A stretch of 64,000 bases of DNA, taken from the NCBI RefSeq assembly GCF_910589235.1, contig NC_060965.1, forward strand, positions 7,600,755 through 7,664,754. Direction: 5' to 3'. Position numbers and translations under genes: made by a program. Below, piece after piece: positions 12,875 through 24,969 of the stretch (the stretch's first letter is position 1; each line of letters starts with the position of its first letter). This stretch comes from Vespa crabro. Taxonomy: Eukaryota > Arthropoda > Insecta > Hymenoptera > Vespidae. The notes below the pieces were generated by a model. The model did no database searches and had not been told where the DNA came from. It saw nothing but the letters and a program-made list of their open reading frames with translations.

Positions 12875-15057
12875 ATGAAACTAGGTATTTCCAAAACTCA
12901 AACTTTTGTACTAATTTTTTCTCTATTTTCCTCTATTAATTTCTAATAATTTTGTTTACAGGTAATTTTTTTTCAATACTTTATATGCTACTAAGGATTA
13001 TAGAATCCAAGGATACTGTCGATTTCAATTGTGACTACAACCAAGAATTAAAACCAAATGTTGATTATTATGTGTATAATCCTGATTATCCAAATTATTA
13101 CATGGGAGAGCATAATTGTTGGTGGAGTGCTAGGAGCAGTGGTCGAATTAAATTGAATTGCACAATTTTCGATATTCCTCCAGTAAGATCTCACTTTATT
13201 ATTAATATTGTTATTACTATTATTAAATAAGTTTGTTATGTGTAATTTCTGGGATAAATCGATCAACACCTTGTTAATAAAATAAATTCAGTTCGGATTG
13301 TGTGCAAAAGTTGAACAAAAATAAATCAATGATTTATTGGACTTTACTAAAACGTAAAAATTAGACAAAATAATAAATAAATTCCATCATCGATAGAGTT
13401 CAAATTGTTCATTGGATTTTATGAAAGTCAAAGTCGACGATGACATCGAGTACGTTTTCTGTGGATTAAATTCATTCACAGTGGAATCTATAGCATCGAA
13501 AATGACTATAAAATTCCATTCGAGATACAATACTTATGGAGGCAAATTTCGATGTATTCTCAGAGTAGTCAAAGAGGAATGTAGATGTGGTTGGAAGAAT
13601 CCGGTAATTAAACATAATTAGAACACAATTCATCGATGATTTATTTAATGATCTATTAATGATATTTCAAATGTTTGTTTACAGTCGAGAATCGTAGGCG
13701 GTGTTGAAACAGGAGTAAATGAATATCCTATGATGGCTGGTATAGTACATCTTGATACACGTTTTCTTTATTGTGGTGCAACTATAATAACTCCACAACA
13801 TGTATTAACGGCGGCTCATTGCGTTGCGTTGTATAAAAAGCAATTATATATTTTAGGAGTTATTGTTGGAGAACATAATATACGGACAAGTACGTTTGAA
13901 CAATTAAAAATTTTGAATAACAAATTTTTTTAAAATCAAATTATTGAAATTATTGTTGTTTTGGTTTAATATAATCTTTAGTTAATAATACAAAGACGAC
14001 TCGACTTTACCTTATCGATGATATAATCGTACATCCGAATTATAGGCCAAAATTGAATGATTTAGCGGTTATTAAATTGCAGAAGAGATTAGAATATTCC
14101 ATGAGAATTGGTCCAGCTTGTCTTCCGTTTTATTACACGTGGCAAAACTTTACAGGCACTGTTGTTACAGCTGTAGGTTGGTATTTCGAGTCTTTATTTT
14201 TATTTTGTATAATAAATATTATAAAATAATTTTCATAGGTTGGGGTCATACGAATTTTTATGGTATCAAGTCTGAAGTTTTAAGAAAAGTCGATTTGCAT
14301 GTAATTTCAATGAAGGAATGTATCAAGTATCACTTTCTGGCTACATGTAAGCAACTTTGTACATTTGATATAGGAAAGGATGCTTGTCAGGTAAATTTGA
14401 TTGATCGATTTTCATCGATTATTAAATAAAAAAATAATCTTCAAACGTTTTAATCATACAGTTCGACAGTGGTGGTCCAATTTTATGGCAAAATCCATTA
14501 AGCAATCGAGTTTTTCTTCTTGGAATTATCAATTATGGAAAAACATGTGCCGATGAAGCTCCTGGTGTTAACTTAAGAGTTACTAGTTATTTAGATTTTA
14601 TTAGAAGGTCAACACCTGGTAAGATTTACAAATTTTAATTCCATCGATTCATAACAGACTACTCGATCATTTTTGTTTTTTTTGTCTAGGAATACATTCC
14701 AATTTTTAATTCGATAAAAAAATCTTATTGATTTATCTTATCTTAGAATCTATAAATAATTAACTCAATGATATATATTGTTAATTTAATTATTAACATG
14801 TGTTGCATAACTTTCTATTAATGAATTTAAATTTCCAATTCGATAGATAAATATATTTTATATTCTATCTTATCTAAGAATCTATAAATACATACGTATT
14901 TTGTCATAATCCAATGGTGTATATTATTAATGTAATTATTGTAATATTAATTACATTTGTCTTGCCAAAAATATTCTTCTTAGTCTTAAGACATTGATCA
15001 CTATATTTACACATATACTTTCTTTTCACAGAAGAAACATATTGTCAGGCGTATTAA
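12875..15057 (+). CDS. CUB-trypsin serine protease, venom serine protease 34-like, 8 exons
   Basis: Exons inferred from GT/AG sites and frame: 12875-12884, 12962-13182, 13397-13603, 13685-13889, 13982-14176, 14239-14390, 14462-14618, 15032-15057, giving about 390 residues. Start: MKLGNFFSILYMLL reads as a signal peptide, so the product is probably secreted. Exons 2-3 form a CUB-like domain (FNCDYNQ, YVYNPDYPNYY, CGLNSF). Exon 4 opens the S1 peptidase with activation site SRIVGGVE and carries catalytic His (LTAAHC). Catalytic Asp is in LNDLAVIKL (exon 5) and Ser in DACQFDSGGP (exon 7). Asp six residues before the Ser predicts trypsin-like cleavage after Arg/Lys. CUB-S1 proteins of this length in bees are annotated as venom serine protease 34. 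No lesion is seen. Venom expression cannot be read from DNA. A decayed copy of exons 5-7 lies near 49.1-49.5 kb. Confidence 0.9.
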
Positions 15058-15122
15058 ATCATTATACAAGACAAAGTTTGAATGAAAAATAAGTTTTTTG
15101 ATTTAAATATTAAATAAATATC

Positions 15123-15215
15123 TTAACACGGAATATAAAGTGGATGTCTAACAATTTGTTCGTGACGATTAAATTCACGAGCATAATCTGCATTATGCTT
15201 AATATTCTCAATCAT
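15123..15215 (-). other. Candidate short terminal exon or micro-ORF (31 codons)
   Basis: A minus-strand frame reads MIENIKHNADYAREF ... IVRHPLYIPC followed by a stop, with balanced, non-repetitive composition unusual for this AT-rich spacer. An AG immediately precedes the ATG, so it could be a last exon rather than a free ORF. It lies only 65 bp downstream of, and convergent with, the serine protease stop. The family is not recognised and a chance frame cannot be excluded. Confidence 0.3.
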
Positions 15216-16348
15216 CTATTAAAGCATCCGAGGTACAATAGGGCTTGTTGAAAATAGCATGATAGAATGTAAAACTGTAATTAAAAGTGTGAATTTAACA
15301 TTAACTGAATATTAACTCACATTAAAGTGTTTAATATGAAATTTATAATTTTTACTTATGAAGAAATTAACTCCTTTTCCTAACAAACTCTGCGATTGAT
15401 CGAGAAAGATCTAACTTATCATCCAAATGATTTTGATTTATGAGCTTAATTGTGATTCAATATCTTTATGATCTTATTTTTTTCAATACGTAAATTAAAA
15501 ATAAAATAATAATAAATAGTAATAATTAAACGAAATTTTAAATTATTTGAAGCTATCAGATGATTTTTAATTCCTTAAACGTGATAAAAGCAACTTCCTC
15601 AATAAAGATTATTTTAATCCAAAAAAATGCACCAACATTGATTGTCCAGTAAATAATGTCTCGTTATATGTAAGATCGTGAATAATGATGTAACATTGAT
15701 TTGAGTAGGAAAGTGCTTTCGCAGTTTGTATCTATTACGTATACGGTTACATATTTATTTGAATTCATTCAAATGACTTATATTATTCGATGATTTATAT
15801 ACGTAGCCAGTAATTTTTATTTGATACAAGAATCTTGCTTTTTGTTTCTAACGTTATACTTCTTCTTTTACAAGATATTCAATCCATTAATAATATATTA
15901 AAATTGTAACGATAATGATATGATTTTTAATTTTTATGAAAGCTATATATAAGTTAAATTAAAGAGATTCTATGATCAATCAACAATAAATAATAAAAAA
16001 TAATTTAGATGATCAGATACAACTTTTAGAATAAATCTTTAGAAAATTTATTAAATCATAATCTATCCCCGATGCAGGTCACTATTCGCTAATTTTATTT
16101 CTAGTAATTCAACTCTAAAAGGGTCAAGTTGTACGATCGGGCGGCTGGCATCTTGCATTCCGGCAAAACCTTTTCGTTGGAAAACCTCGGAGATTGTTAG
16201 TCAAAGTTGTTAATGAGAAATAAAAAGCAAGGGCATACCAATGTTCGTCTGTTTTTCCGATTCCTAAAATCAGTACTATTCTACCTTCATCAAGTAGAGT
16301 AAATAAACTAATTATGGCTTTTATTAGGAAATTGAAACCTGATTGAAA
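15216..16348. other. AT-rich spacer
   Basis: No gene seen. The right part (from about 16080) may hold the 5' terminal region of the DIRS-like element, but its boundary could not be found. Confidence 0.35.
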
Positions 16349-19290
16349 ATGAATACTCAAATAAAAGTGTCTCTTTTAGAGCCAATTATAAATAAAAATA
16401 AAAGGCTTGTAGAAAAATAACGAAAAGTATGCGCTTGCTTATCAGCCTTAGATCCTTTAATCTTAGATCTGTTAAAAGGAAAGATATCTGAGACTTTAGA
16501 ATTAGTAAGAACTTTGAGTGACATAGCATGTTTTTTAGTTGATTTACAAAGAGATAAATCACTTACTAGGCGATTGATTATTATGGCTACTATCAATCCT
16601 GCAATGAAAGAGACATTAAATGCCACAATCATGGATAAATGGCTCTTTGAGAAAGATTTAGAAGAGGCATTAAAAACTGTAAAGTTGATTGAACATTTTT
16701 TAAAGAAACTAAAACCAACAAACAACCTAACAAAGTGAAAAAACATGAAAGCCCCTCTTCAGCAGGCCTTTCGAACAAGAGAAACGTTGGGGAGGGCGTT
16801 ACGTTCTTGGACATCTATGGCAAGCTACAGCCAAAACTCGGATCGGAAAAGGTCATATTACTCAAAATCGTCAATGAACAAGGATCAGAGATAATACAAA
16901 AAATAATTGATTCGGTAGGTTTATCAACGGGTAGATTAAAATATTTTTCATCAGTTTGGAAAGGCCTATTCGGTGGTAAAATTGTCCTTGACTGGATAAA
17001 AGGGTACAAGATACCGTTTGATCGAAAGGTTACTCGACCCTCAACTCCCATAAAGCAATGCTGGTCTACGAATGAGAAAGAGCTAATAACTAATCAAGTT
17101 ACTAAGTTATTAAAAGAGAGCGTTATTAGAGTATGCCAAGATTCGCCGGTTGAATTTATATCAAAATTTTTCTCATTCCGAATCTAGCAGTGTCTGATTT
17201 TAAATTTAAAAGATCTAATAAGTTCATTATGACGGAACACTTTAAAATAAAAGACATAAGAATGGTTAGAGACTTGATAAAGAAATATTGCCTTATGGTG
17301 ATGCTCGATTAAAAAACGCATACCACTTAATTCTAATTAATAAACAAGATACGATATACTTGCGATAGATTTGGCAGAAAACTCTATGAGTTTACGTGTA
17401 TGTCTTTTGGGTTTAACATAGCACCTTACGTTTTCACAAAAACCTTAAACCCGGTTTTTATAAGGCTGAGAGCACGGGGTTACATCTTGGTAAGATACTT
17501 AAACGATATATGACTTATAGGTGAAACGGAAGACGAGTGTCTTGATAATATACGGCAGACTTACGTAATTTTAGAAAGCCTAGACTTTATAATTAAAAGC
17601 CAGTTGTTACTAAAAATAAAGATAAAATTTTTAGGTTTTATACTAAATTCAGTTAGAATGGAAGTCCAACTACCAGAAGTAAAAAAGGCTAATATTGTGC
17701 AATTAGTTAAAAAATATAAAAAAGCAAAATATTATCAAATCAGGGACTTTACTTCGTTAATAGGGACTTTAAGCTTGTGTTGTCCTGCAGTAAAGTATGG
17801 TAGGATTCACTTAAAGGATCTAGAATACGAAAAAACTCATGCTCTAAGGCAAAACAGAAACAACTACGAATTTCGAATGAGGTTGTCTCCTATATTGCAG
17901 GAAGATTTTTCTTGGGGGAAAACGACGTAAAAAGTGCGTCTAAGCCTAAAATAAGAACTCCGAGTTTTTGTCTGGAAACATTTACAGATGCGTCGCTAAT
18001 GGGTTAGGAGCTCATTGTGATAGGCAGACCACAAATGATTTTTAGAATAAAGTCGATAAAGAGTCTTCAATTATTTGCTGCATTTTTTGGATTAAAATGT
18101 TTTGTAAATAATAGACGAAATTGCGATATTTTTCTACGGATTAACCCTTTGCACTCGAGCAGCGCTAATATAGCGCCCGGCTGATTTGAAGTGTCAACTC
18201 GTGCGGTGCCGATACGGCGCTCGGCAAATTTGAAGTGTTAACTCAAGCGACGCTACTACGGTCTTTTGTAACTTGATCTGCTTATTCACGATAGGCGGGA
18301 AGTAACGTATTACTGTGATACGTGTTCTGGTAAACCTAGGATGCATCTTGGGCATTGTTTTACGAAATATCACACGAAAACTGATTACAGAGTGTAATAT
18401 TTATCAAATTTTATTGTTTTCGATATAAAAATAAATAAATTGGTGAAATTTTATTATTCGTATATGTTTGTTTGTTTATAAATGATTTTAAAATACTTGT
18501 AAAATGTTTCCCTAATTTGGCCGAAATTGTCTCGAGTTGCTGGTTCGCGAAAGTGAAAAAGGCCTCGAGTGCAAAGAGTTAATAATATACCAGCGATTGT
18601 TTATATTAATCGCATGAGAAATACTCAATTTAAAAACTAAACAATACAGCAAAAGCAATCTGGAAATGGTGTGAGGAAAGAAATATTTGGATATTTGCCT
18701 CGTATATTCAATCCAAAGAAAGTTAGATTGCGGATTTTGAATCTAGGAGACCAGAAACCGAATACGAGTTAAATTAGGAAGCATTTAATAAAACCTGTAG
18801 TAAATTAAGTAATCCGGAAGTAGACATATTCATAAACACAAAGTGCAATAAGTATGTTTCGTGAAAGAAAAATCCGGGTGCGATGACAGCTGATGCATTT
18901 CACTATCAACTGGAGCTTATGGTTTTTTTATGCGTTCCCACCTTTTGTCTTCATCCCAAAAATCTTGAGAAAAATCTCAAGTGAGAATACTAAGAGAATC
19001 TTAGTGGTGCCAAATTAGCCTTCTCAAACTTGGTGCCCTCCTTGCATAAAGATTTTTGAGTCAGAACCAATTATCTTTAAGCCAATAAACAATTATTATA
19101 CTCTTCTGATAGGAGCCTCTATTCTCTTTAGTGACAGCTTTTTCTGATGACAGGAGTTTTATCCAAAAAGCGTACATAATAAGAATAATGTTATCAGAGG
19201 CATTAAAAGTAGTAATGGCATCATTGATATGGCATCAAAAGATCACTCCTATCCAGAATCTCTTGCTATCCTGTAAGAATATATTCTAGT
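16349..19290 (+). mobile_element. DIRS-like retroelement, degenerate, split by a piggyBac derivative
   Basis: A Gag-like frame runs 16349-16738 (one stop; ALDPLILDLLKGKI ... LVDLQRDKSLTRRLI). RT follows from about 16780: ITNQVTKLLKESVIRV, FKIKDIRMVRDLIKKYC, KLYEFTCMSFGFNIAPYVFT, VRYLNDI (catalytic YLDD changed to YLND), KFLGFILNS. RNase H then reads TFTDASLMG, FAAFFGLKCF and IFLRI at 18140. It resumes after the insertion at 18583 with IPAIVYINRM, then KYVSWKKNPGAMTADAFHYQ and VVPN-type motifs to about 19030. The order Gag, RT, RNase H and this style of RNase H tail match DIRS/tyrosine-recombinase retroelements. A recombinase is not clearly seen, only a possible start near 19190-19290. Many stops. 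Confidence 0.78.
18141..18582 (+). mobile_element. 442-bp non-autonomous PB-1 piggyBac derivative inserted in the DIRS-like element
   Basis: Ends TTAACCCTTTGCACTCGAG and, reversed, TTAACTCTTTGCACTCGAGG. It retains only the C-terminal zinc-binding tail of the transposase (YCDTCSGKPRMHLGHCFTKYHT, about 18310-18400) and a stop. The flanking host frame reads FLRI up to the first TTAA and INNIPAIVYINRM across a single TTAA, so it inserted into an open RNase H frame at a target TTAA without other change. Confidence 0.92.
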
Positions 19291-20651
19291 AAAATCATGC
19301 AAATAAAATTATGAAATTATGCCTGAAAGACTTCATACAAATGATAAATATAAATAAACTAACTATGGTTGTACTGATATTATAGAAGGGTTCAGTATTC
19401 AGCGGTATTTCGTGATGAATAGTGTTCTCAGGAAAGCAGTTTAATTATAAGTTTAATTTATTTTCTATTTACTAAAATATTCTATAATTATGATTATGTT
19501 GTACTTATTTACAAAATTATTTCTATATTCTAATTACTATATTTGTAGTATTTATTCTATTATATCAATGAATTCACAAACATATTTAAGTGATATTTAC
19601 CTGAATGAATTTATAAAAGGGCAATTAGAGAAAGAATATCATAAAAGAAAACTTGAAGAGCTTAAGCAGAAAAAAAATAAAATTAACGAAGAAAAATTGA
19701 CGGAAGCATGTGTAAAATTAAATCTATCACGATAGACTATTTTCTCTAATGGATGATAAAAGGACGCTGTAAGATAAGTGGAAAGGTATGTCTAAATGTA
19801 GATGCTGTAATATGAATAAATCTTTCATTTTGAAGGACTAATATATAATTTCTTAACGAAGGTCTCAATATTATATTGCAAATATTAAATGTAAAAGAAT
19901 TATTTGGTCGCCATAAAACTGTAGCATTAAAAAATATAGGATCGAATGTTTTTCACGAATATAATATCAATCTGAACGATATTGTTTCTATAAATGGTGC
20001 AAATATAAATATATTTACTTCTAATAAAATTTTTTCATTTGTTAAGATGCGGATATATTACATAATAATTTGCGACATTTTTTGCAAGAGTGATTTTCAT
20101 GTAAACACATCTGGAATAATGGCCGGAATATTAAACTAATTTGCCATAACAGCTTTCACATATTGAAAAAATATATGTCAACTCTTATTTTCTTTTTTTG
20201 GGACAGCGATCTTCAACTTCCAACGGAATTCGAGATATTTTATGAGATTTCATCAATCAAAGATCATGGAGAAAAAGTGCTGAGCAAAGGAAAGAAATAT
20301 TTAGATTGATTTTGTGATAGGAAGATTTTTCCTTTCCTTTTTGGGATATAAAAAGAAGAAATTTAATAGCAATGAAAATGAATACCGAGCTCACATCTTT
20401 TTAATATCCAATTTCTCATCCAGATTTTTTGTTTTTCTTTTATCTTTTTTTTTTAAATAACTGTTATACATGCAGCTATACATATTTAACCTGCTGAGCT
20501 GAAATTTTGGACAGATATAAGTTTATGATTCTCTCTTGCAGTATTTTATATTTTGTATAATGTAGATACTTCTGATATTTATTGAATAAGAAGTTCAGAG
20601 ATTATTCTCACGAATTATAACAAAGTATAGTATTACAGTATTCCCCATTCG
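19291..20651. other. Spacer with unrecognised short ORFs
   Basis: Plus-strand frames at 19490-19735 (Lys/Glu-rich end: KEYHKRKLEELKQKKNKINE) and 19876-20139 are open but unrecognised, and nothing around them suggests a gene. Confidence 0.35.
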
Positions 20652-20841
20652 ATGGTGGTTTGGGAATATTTACAAAAGTAATATTAAACACTCAGAAATA
20701 AACTCTTATCAAACACACAAAATACAAGCGACTACTATCAATGTCATTCTTAATAATCATGACATCAACATCTCAATAATATACTGCTGACCAAGGCATC
20801 GCATAACAATAAAAAAATACAAATATTTTTTCGAATCCTAC
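20652..20841 (+). mobile_element. Jockey-like LINE endonuclease fragment (middle part)
   Basis: Reads GGLGIFTK, then with one shift KHSEINSYQTHKIQATTINV, NHDINISIIYC, a stop, and PRHRITIKKYKYFFESY. This is the GG-A-I-K ... YCPP-H ... FF block of LINE endonucleases. It covers a different part of the domain than 4904-5100, and ends abruptly where piggyBac sequence starts. Confidence 0.65.
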
Positions 20842-21619
20842 CCAATACCACTCGGTGAATTTGTTGTTCTCAAACTGGTCGAACCATTTACTCAATGTTG
20901 GAGACGTATTAGGGCAGACAACTTTTTCACGAGTGCATTATTGATGACAAAATTGTTAATAAAACAAACAACATTAGTTAGAACTATTCGGAGTAATAGA
21001 AGAGAATTGTCTAAACTGTCGAAATCAACAAAAGACAAAATGGAACATTTCTCGACAATAATTGATAAATAAAATAATTGTACTCTAAAAATTTATAAAT
21101 CCAAACCAAGCAAAAAGTTATAATACAAAGTTCGAAGCATTAACGTGTAAAAATCAATAACGATAGAAAGTGAATACCCAAGACAGTTGTGTATTATAAT
21201 AAAATCGAAGTCAGCGTCGATGTTACCGATCAATGGTTAGTGTCAAATTTAAATCCTAGGATGGTCTGTGCCAGTTTTTTTCAACATACTTGATATGGCC
21301 GGTATCAATGGATCCTTTATAAGGAAACAAGTAGACAAAATATATCAAGACAACAATTTTTATTATAATTAGCAGAAGAGTTTGCCGAAGTTTATCCCGG
21401 CAAACTCTTTTGAGCAATAAAATGCCGAATTTCTTCAAAAAGACAAAAAATACGTATAAGAAACATCAAGGCCAATGTAATATTTCGCATTCGCGGAAAA
21501 TATGCCAGATACGATTTTGCAAAGATAATAAAACAACTAAATCTTGCGTAATTTGTAAAAAATATGTCTACGATAACTGCATAAAGAAGAAATCTATCAT
21601 TTGCAAAAAATGCAATTAA
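20842..21619 (+). mobile_element. piggyBac PB-4 remnant, C-terminal half
   Basis: PIPLGEFVVLKLVEPFTQ, ADNFFTSALLMTKLL (second catalytic Asp kept), TLVRTIRSNRRELSKLSKS and FSTIIDK are continuous with PB-4 protein. One stop and frameshifts follow. The end is the Cys-rich tail at 21410-21619 (CVICKKYVYDNC ... CKKCN). The left boundary is an abrupt junction with a LINE fragment. Confidence 0.78.
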
Positions 21620-22122
21620 GATAACAAAAACATCCTTCATTTACTTCTAAATGAAGTAAACGCTGCCTCTATAATCTTCTGCTTATGTTATGTTCTTTTA
21701 TATTTATGTCTTGTTTATAATACATATAAGAATGAAAATTTATGATTGGTTATTTTATTATTACTTAAAAGTTATGTTCTATATTATTTCTTACAATAAA
21801 TTGACGATTCCTTCTGAAAAAAAATATTTACTTCGTAACCAGTCAAATGATCCGGAATCAATTTCTAATATACTAAACATACCCATAAAAGTTGCAATAC
21901 TACTATATGTTATTTAATGATTATCGGTAATTATATCAAAATCCGCACGATATTATTGTAACCATTAAAAGAAATATAAATAATTGAACCCCTTATTGGG
22001 TTCTATCAACGTGTGCGATGCTTTCCTTAGTATTTATAAACCGTGTTCTGAATGTCTTCATTCAATTTATAAGATTACATCGACAATTCGGTATTATACA
22101 GTTACAAAACATCATATTTGAA
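21620..22122. other. AT-rich spacer
   Basis: No gene assigned. An open frame at 21690-21917 contains SEKKYLLRNQSNDPESISNI, which looks protein-like but is not recognised. Confidence 0.3.
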
Positions 22123-23037
22123 ATGTCAGCTTATTACTCTAATGAAGAAATGGTAAATATGCATTTTATGTATGGTCATGCTAATTGAAACTCTAGCAGA
22201 TCTAGGTTTATATTGATGCCCAATACAGAGAATTACATTTTGAAGATTCTAGAAGAAAATCCAGAAACGAGCGTAAAAAGAATATTCGATGTCGAAGGAA
22301 TCGGTACTACTCTCGTTTAGAGAATACGCCATGAGCAGTTATTCTATCCATACCATATCTAACGAGTATAAGTACTCATTTCGCTGAACTATCAAGAATA
22401 GAATTTTCACAGTGGCTACTCGTAAAGAGTGTTTCGAATCTGAATTTTCTTTCTTAGATTTTATTTACCAATGAAGCTTCATTTACACAAAATAGAATTA
22501 TAAATTTCCATAATAATCATGTATAGACAGAAAAGAATTTATACTTAGGTATTTATTCAAACAAATCACCAACATCGTTTTTCGTTAAATGTTTAGGTAG
22601 GCATTATAGGAAATCGCTTTATTGGTCTTGTAATACTCCCGAGTTGGCTTATCTCAATTTCTTGATTAATACATTACCTCAGTACATGGACGATATGCCT
22701 TTGGCAAACAGATTATTGGTGTGTTACTTGCATGATGGCTCATGGCTTCATCTCATTTTATGCGTGATGTGAGAAAGTATTTAAACATAGTGTTCAGTTA
22801 AAGGTGGATTGGACGTGGTGGATCAGTTTCGTGGGCTCCTGGATCTCCCGATTTCAAGTCTTTGACTTTTTTTTTCGAGGATATTTGAAAAGCAAAGTGT
22901 ATTCTTCGACGATAAATAACTTAGAGGAATTACGAAATTAAATTTGCAATGCTTGTGAAATGATCCGAGAGAGATCATTCAAAAAGGTTCGTGATTCTAT
23001 GAGAAGAAGATGCCAAGCGAAATGGAAGAACATGTAA
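22123..23037 (+). pseudogene. DUF4817/IS630-type transposase pseudogene, full length
   Basis: ATG at 22123 opens the DUF4817-like N-terminus (MSAYYSNEEMVNMHFMYGHA). Then follow the HTH region (ENPETSVKRIFDVEGI, HEQLLYPYHI) and the DDE domain: FTNEASFTQN, where the first catalytic Asp is Asn, NFHNNHV, LINTLPQYMDDMPLANRLLV, LHDGSW, and KSKVYSSTINNLEELR in shifted frame. It ends with MRRRCQAKWKNM and a stop at 23035. Several stops and frameshifts. The length of about 305 codons equals an intact family member. This family is common in insect genomes. The termini of the element were not located. Confidence 0.82.
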
Positions 23038-23297
23038 AACTCCTTCTGTAAATCGAAAAGCCAATAGTAAGTCAATCGTAATAATAACATACAAAAATTT
23101 CAGAAACGGTTGATTTTTCGTCCTATATTTACTAAGACTTTTTTATTCAGTATAGTGTGTTCTATGTATTGCATAAATATTGAATGTAAATATTGAAATA
23201 CAGAATTTTTGAACATCCTATATACTCAAATCTATATATTCTATCTCAGCTGTGTAATTTCAAAATTTTGTATCATGTATATCTATTTCTACGGATA

Positions 23298-24260
23298 CCG
23301 TCAAATTGACGAGTCGGCTAATTTGATAGTTAATTGTAAAAAATTGCAAATAGGCGGATCTAGTGGCAGATGATCAAATTCAGTGACGTCGCAGGATCTA
23401 TTGCGACAAAAAATATTATGTTAGGTCATGTAAATAACTAATTCTGATTGATAATCAATGGAAACATGATTCAAAATATAAAAAATTGTAAGCGCGTCGA
23501 ATTTTGAAAAGGGATTAGACAATTTCAACTGGTCAATTGTATGCTTTTGTAGCAATTTTGTATATTCGGGGCTTACGAAATGGGGCTTACTTTTTTTGCA
23601 AATGCAATACCCAGAGATAAATTTATGGACATTTTTAGATCCATATATTTTGATAAAAAAACAACGATATAAACATTTACGTACAGATAAGTTCGTTCTA
23701 ATATTCGAAACATGGAGTAAATTTATAGACAATAGTCAAGCGTGTTATAACCATATGAAGCTTAGAAGCCATATGAAAATATTTCAATTGATAAATAATT
23801 GTTTCCTATGAAAGCTCGATGTCGTTTTACACAATGTATAAGTTACATAAATTAGGCATAAAATTTTGATAGCAGCCAATATTAAACTAAAATATGTACA
23901 TTATAAATAGTATTTCGTATTTGAATAAAGATAAAAACTCCTTGAATAAAGATAAAAAATCTTCGATATCTTTGAGGGAATTTGTAGTCTTTAAATTAGC
24001 CGAACCATATGAGTTGAGATAGAATATAACTATAGATAACTTTTTTCACTAGTATACCACTTCCAAAAAAATTACTTACACAAAAACAACTTTGGTTATA
24101 ACCAACTGGGCGAACAAAAGAGAGTACCGGAACCAGCAAAATGATGTAAATATAAAATAACCATGTTTACCTCACTGCATTATAAATCAGACCACTGCAT
24201 TCTCACTTCTTACCAGAGTAAACCAAAAATAAAAGTATTGTTATTAACCACAACACATAC
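23298..24260 (+). mobile_element. piggyBac PB-4 remnant
   Basis: Transposase pieces: YPEINLWTFLDPYI, LRTDKFVLIFETWSKFIDNS (about 23670), a degraded CRFTQ region near 23820, LREFVVFKLAEPYE (about 23970), DNFF (about 24030), TTLVITNWANKREY (about 24090), then CILTSY-KPK near 24210. Stops in every frame. At 23298-23313 the motif CCGTCAAATTGACGAG lies upstream, as it does upstream of the PB-4 copy at 46.9 kb, and may mark the 5' end of this lineage. Confidence 0.7.
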
Positions 24261-24639
24261 ATTTTTGAAAGTTGAGAATAATTAAAATTACGTATAATAA
24301 TCGTATTACAAAGATTTTTACGTAACATTGGTATTACAAAGATTTACCTAATAGCAATGTTTAATGTTTGTAAGGTAAGCGAGCTACCGAGGTTATATGT
24401 GCGTATGGCTTTGTCGTGTTTGTTGGTTGTCAAAGTGAACGTCAAGAAATACAAAACAAAAACCATGGTAACTATCTATGTTGAAAAGACATTCGAGAGA
24501 CGTAAAAACCAGAATATAACAAGTCGTTGGGGTGGATGACTTAGGGTGAACTAACGTAAACGTTTGATAGTCCTTAATACCTATTTTTTACTCATCTTGA
24601 TCTATTGATATCTTGCTGATCTATTTCTATCTTCTAATA

Positions 24640-24900
24640 TATCTTATTTATTTTATTTTTATCCTAAACCAAATAGAAACAAAACGCGATTTACATCTAC
24701 TCTTCTTGTACGAGTTTAAATTAAATCATACCGCAGCACAAGTTTCAAGAAATATTAAACAGGCATTCGGAGATGGATCCACCAATGAAAAAAATACTCG
24801 ATATTGGTTCCAAAAATTTCGTTCTGGCAATTTGAGTATCGTCAATGCCTCGAGGAAGACCACTGATCCATATTGATAACGAGGAATTAAGGACGACTGG
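24640..24900 (+). mobile_element. mariner transposon 5' fragment (transposase N-terminal HTH)
   Basis: The frame reads FLYEFKLNHTAAQVSRNI, AFGDGSTNEKNTRYWFQKFR, SGNLSIVNA, then with a shift GRPLIHIDNEELR. This is the paired helix-turn-helix DNA-binding half of a mariner transposase including the WF-KF-G and GRP linker motifs. The catalytic half is missing. Confidence 0.75.
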
Positions 24901-24969
24901 TGTAATTGCATGTATTATGTCTAGTGCTACTCTCACATTTTATATAATCAACGAGCGTAATTGTTAACT

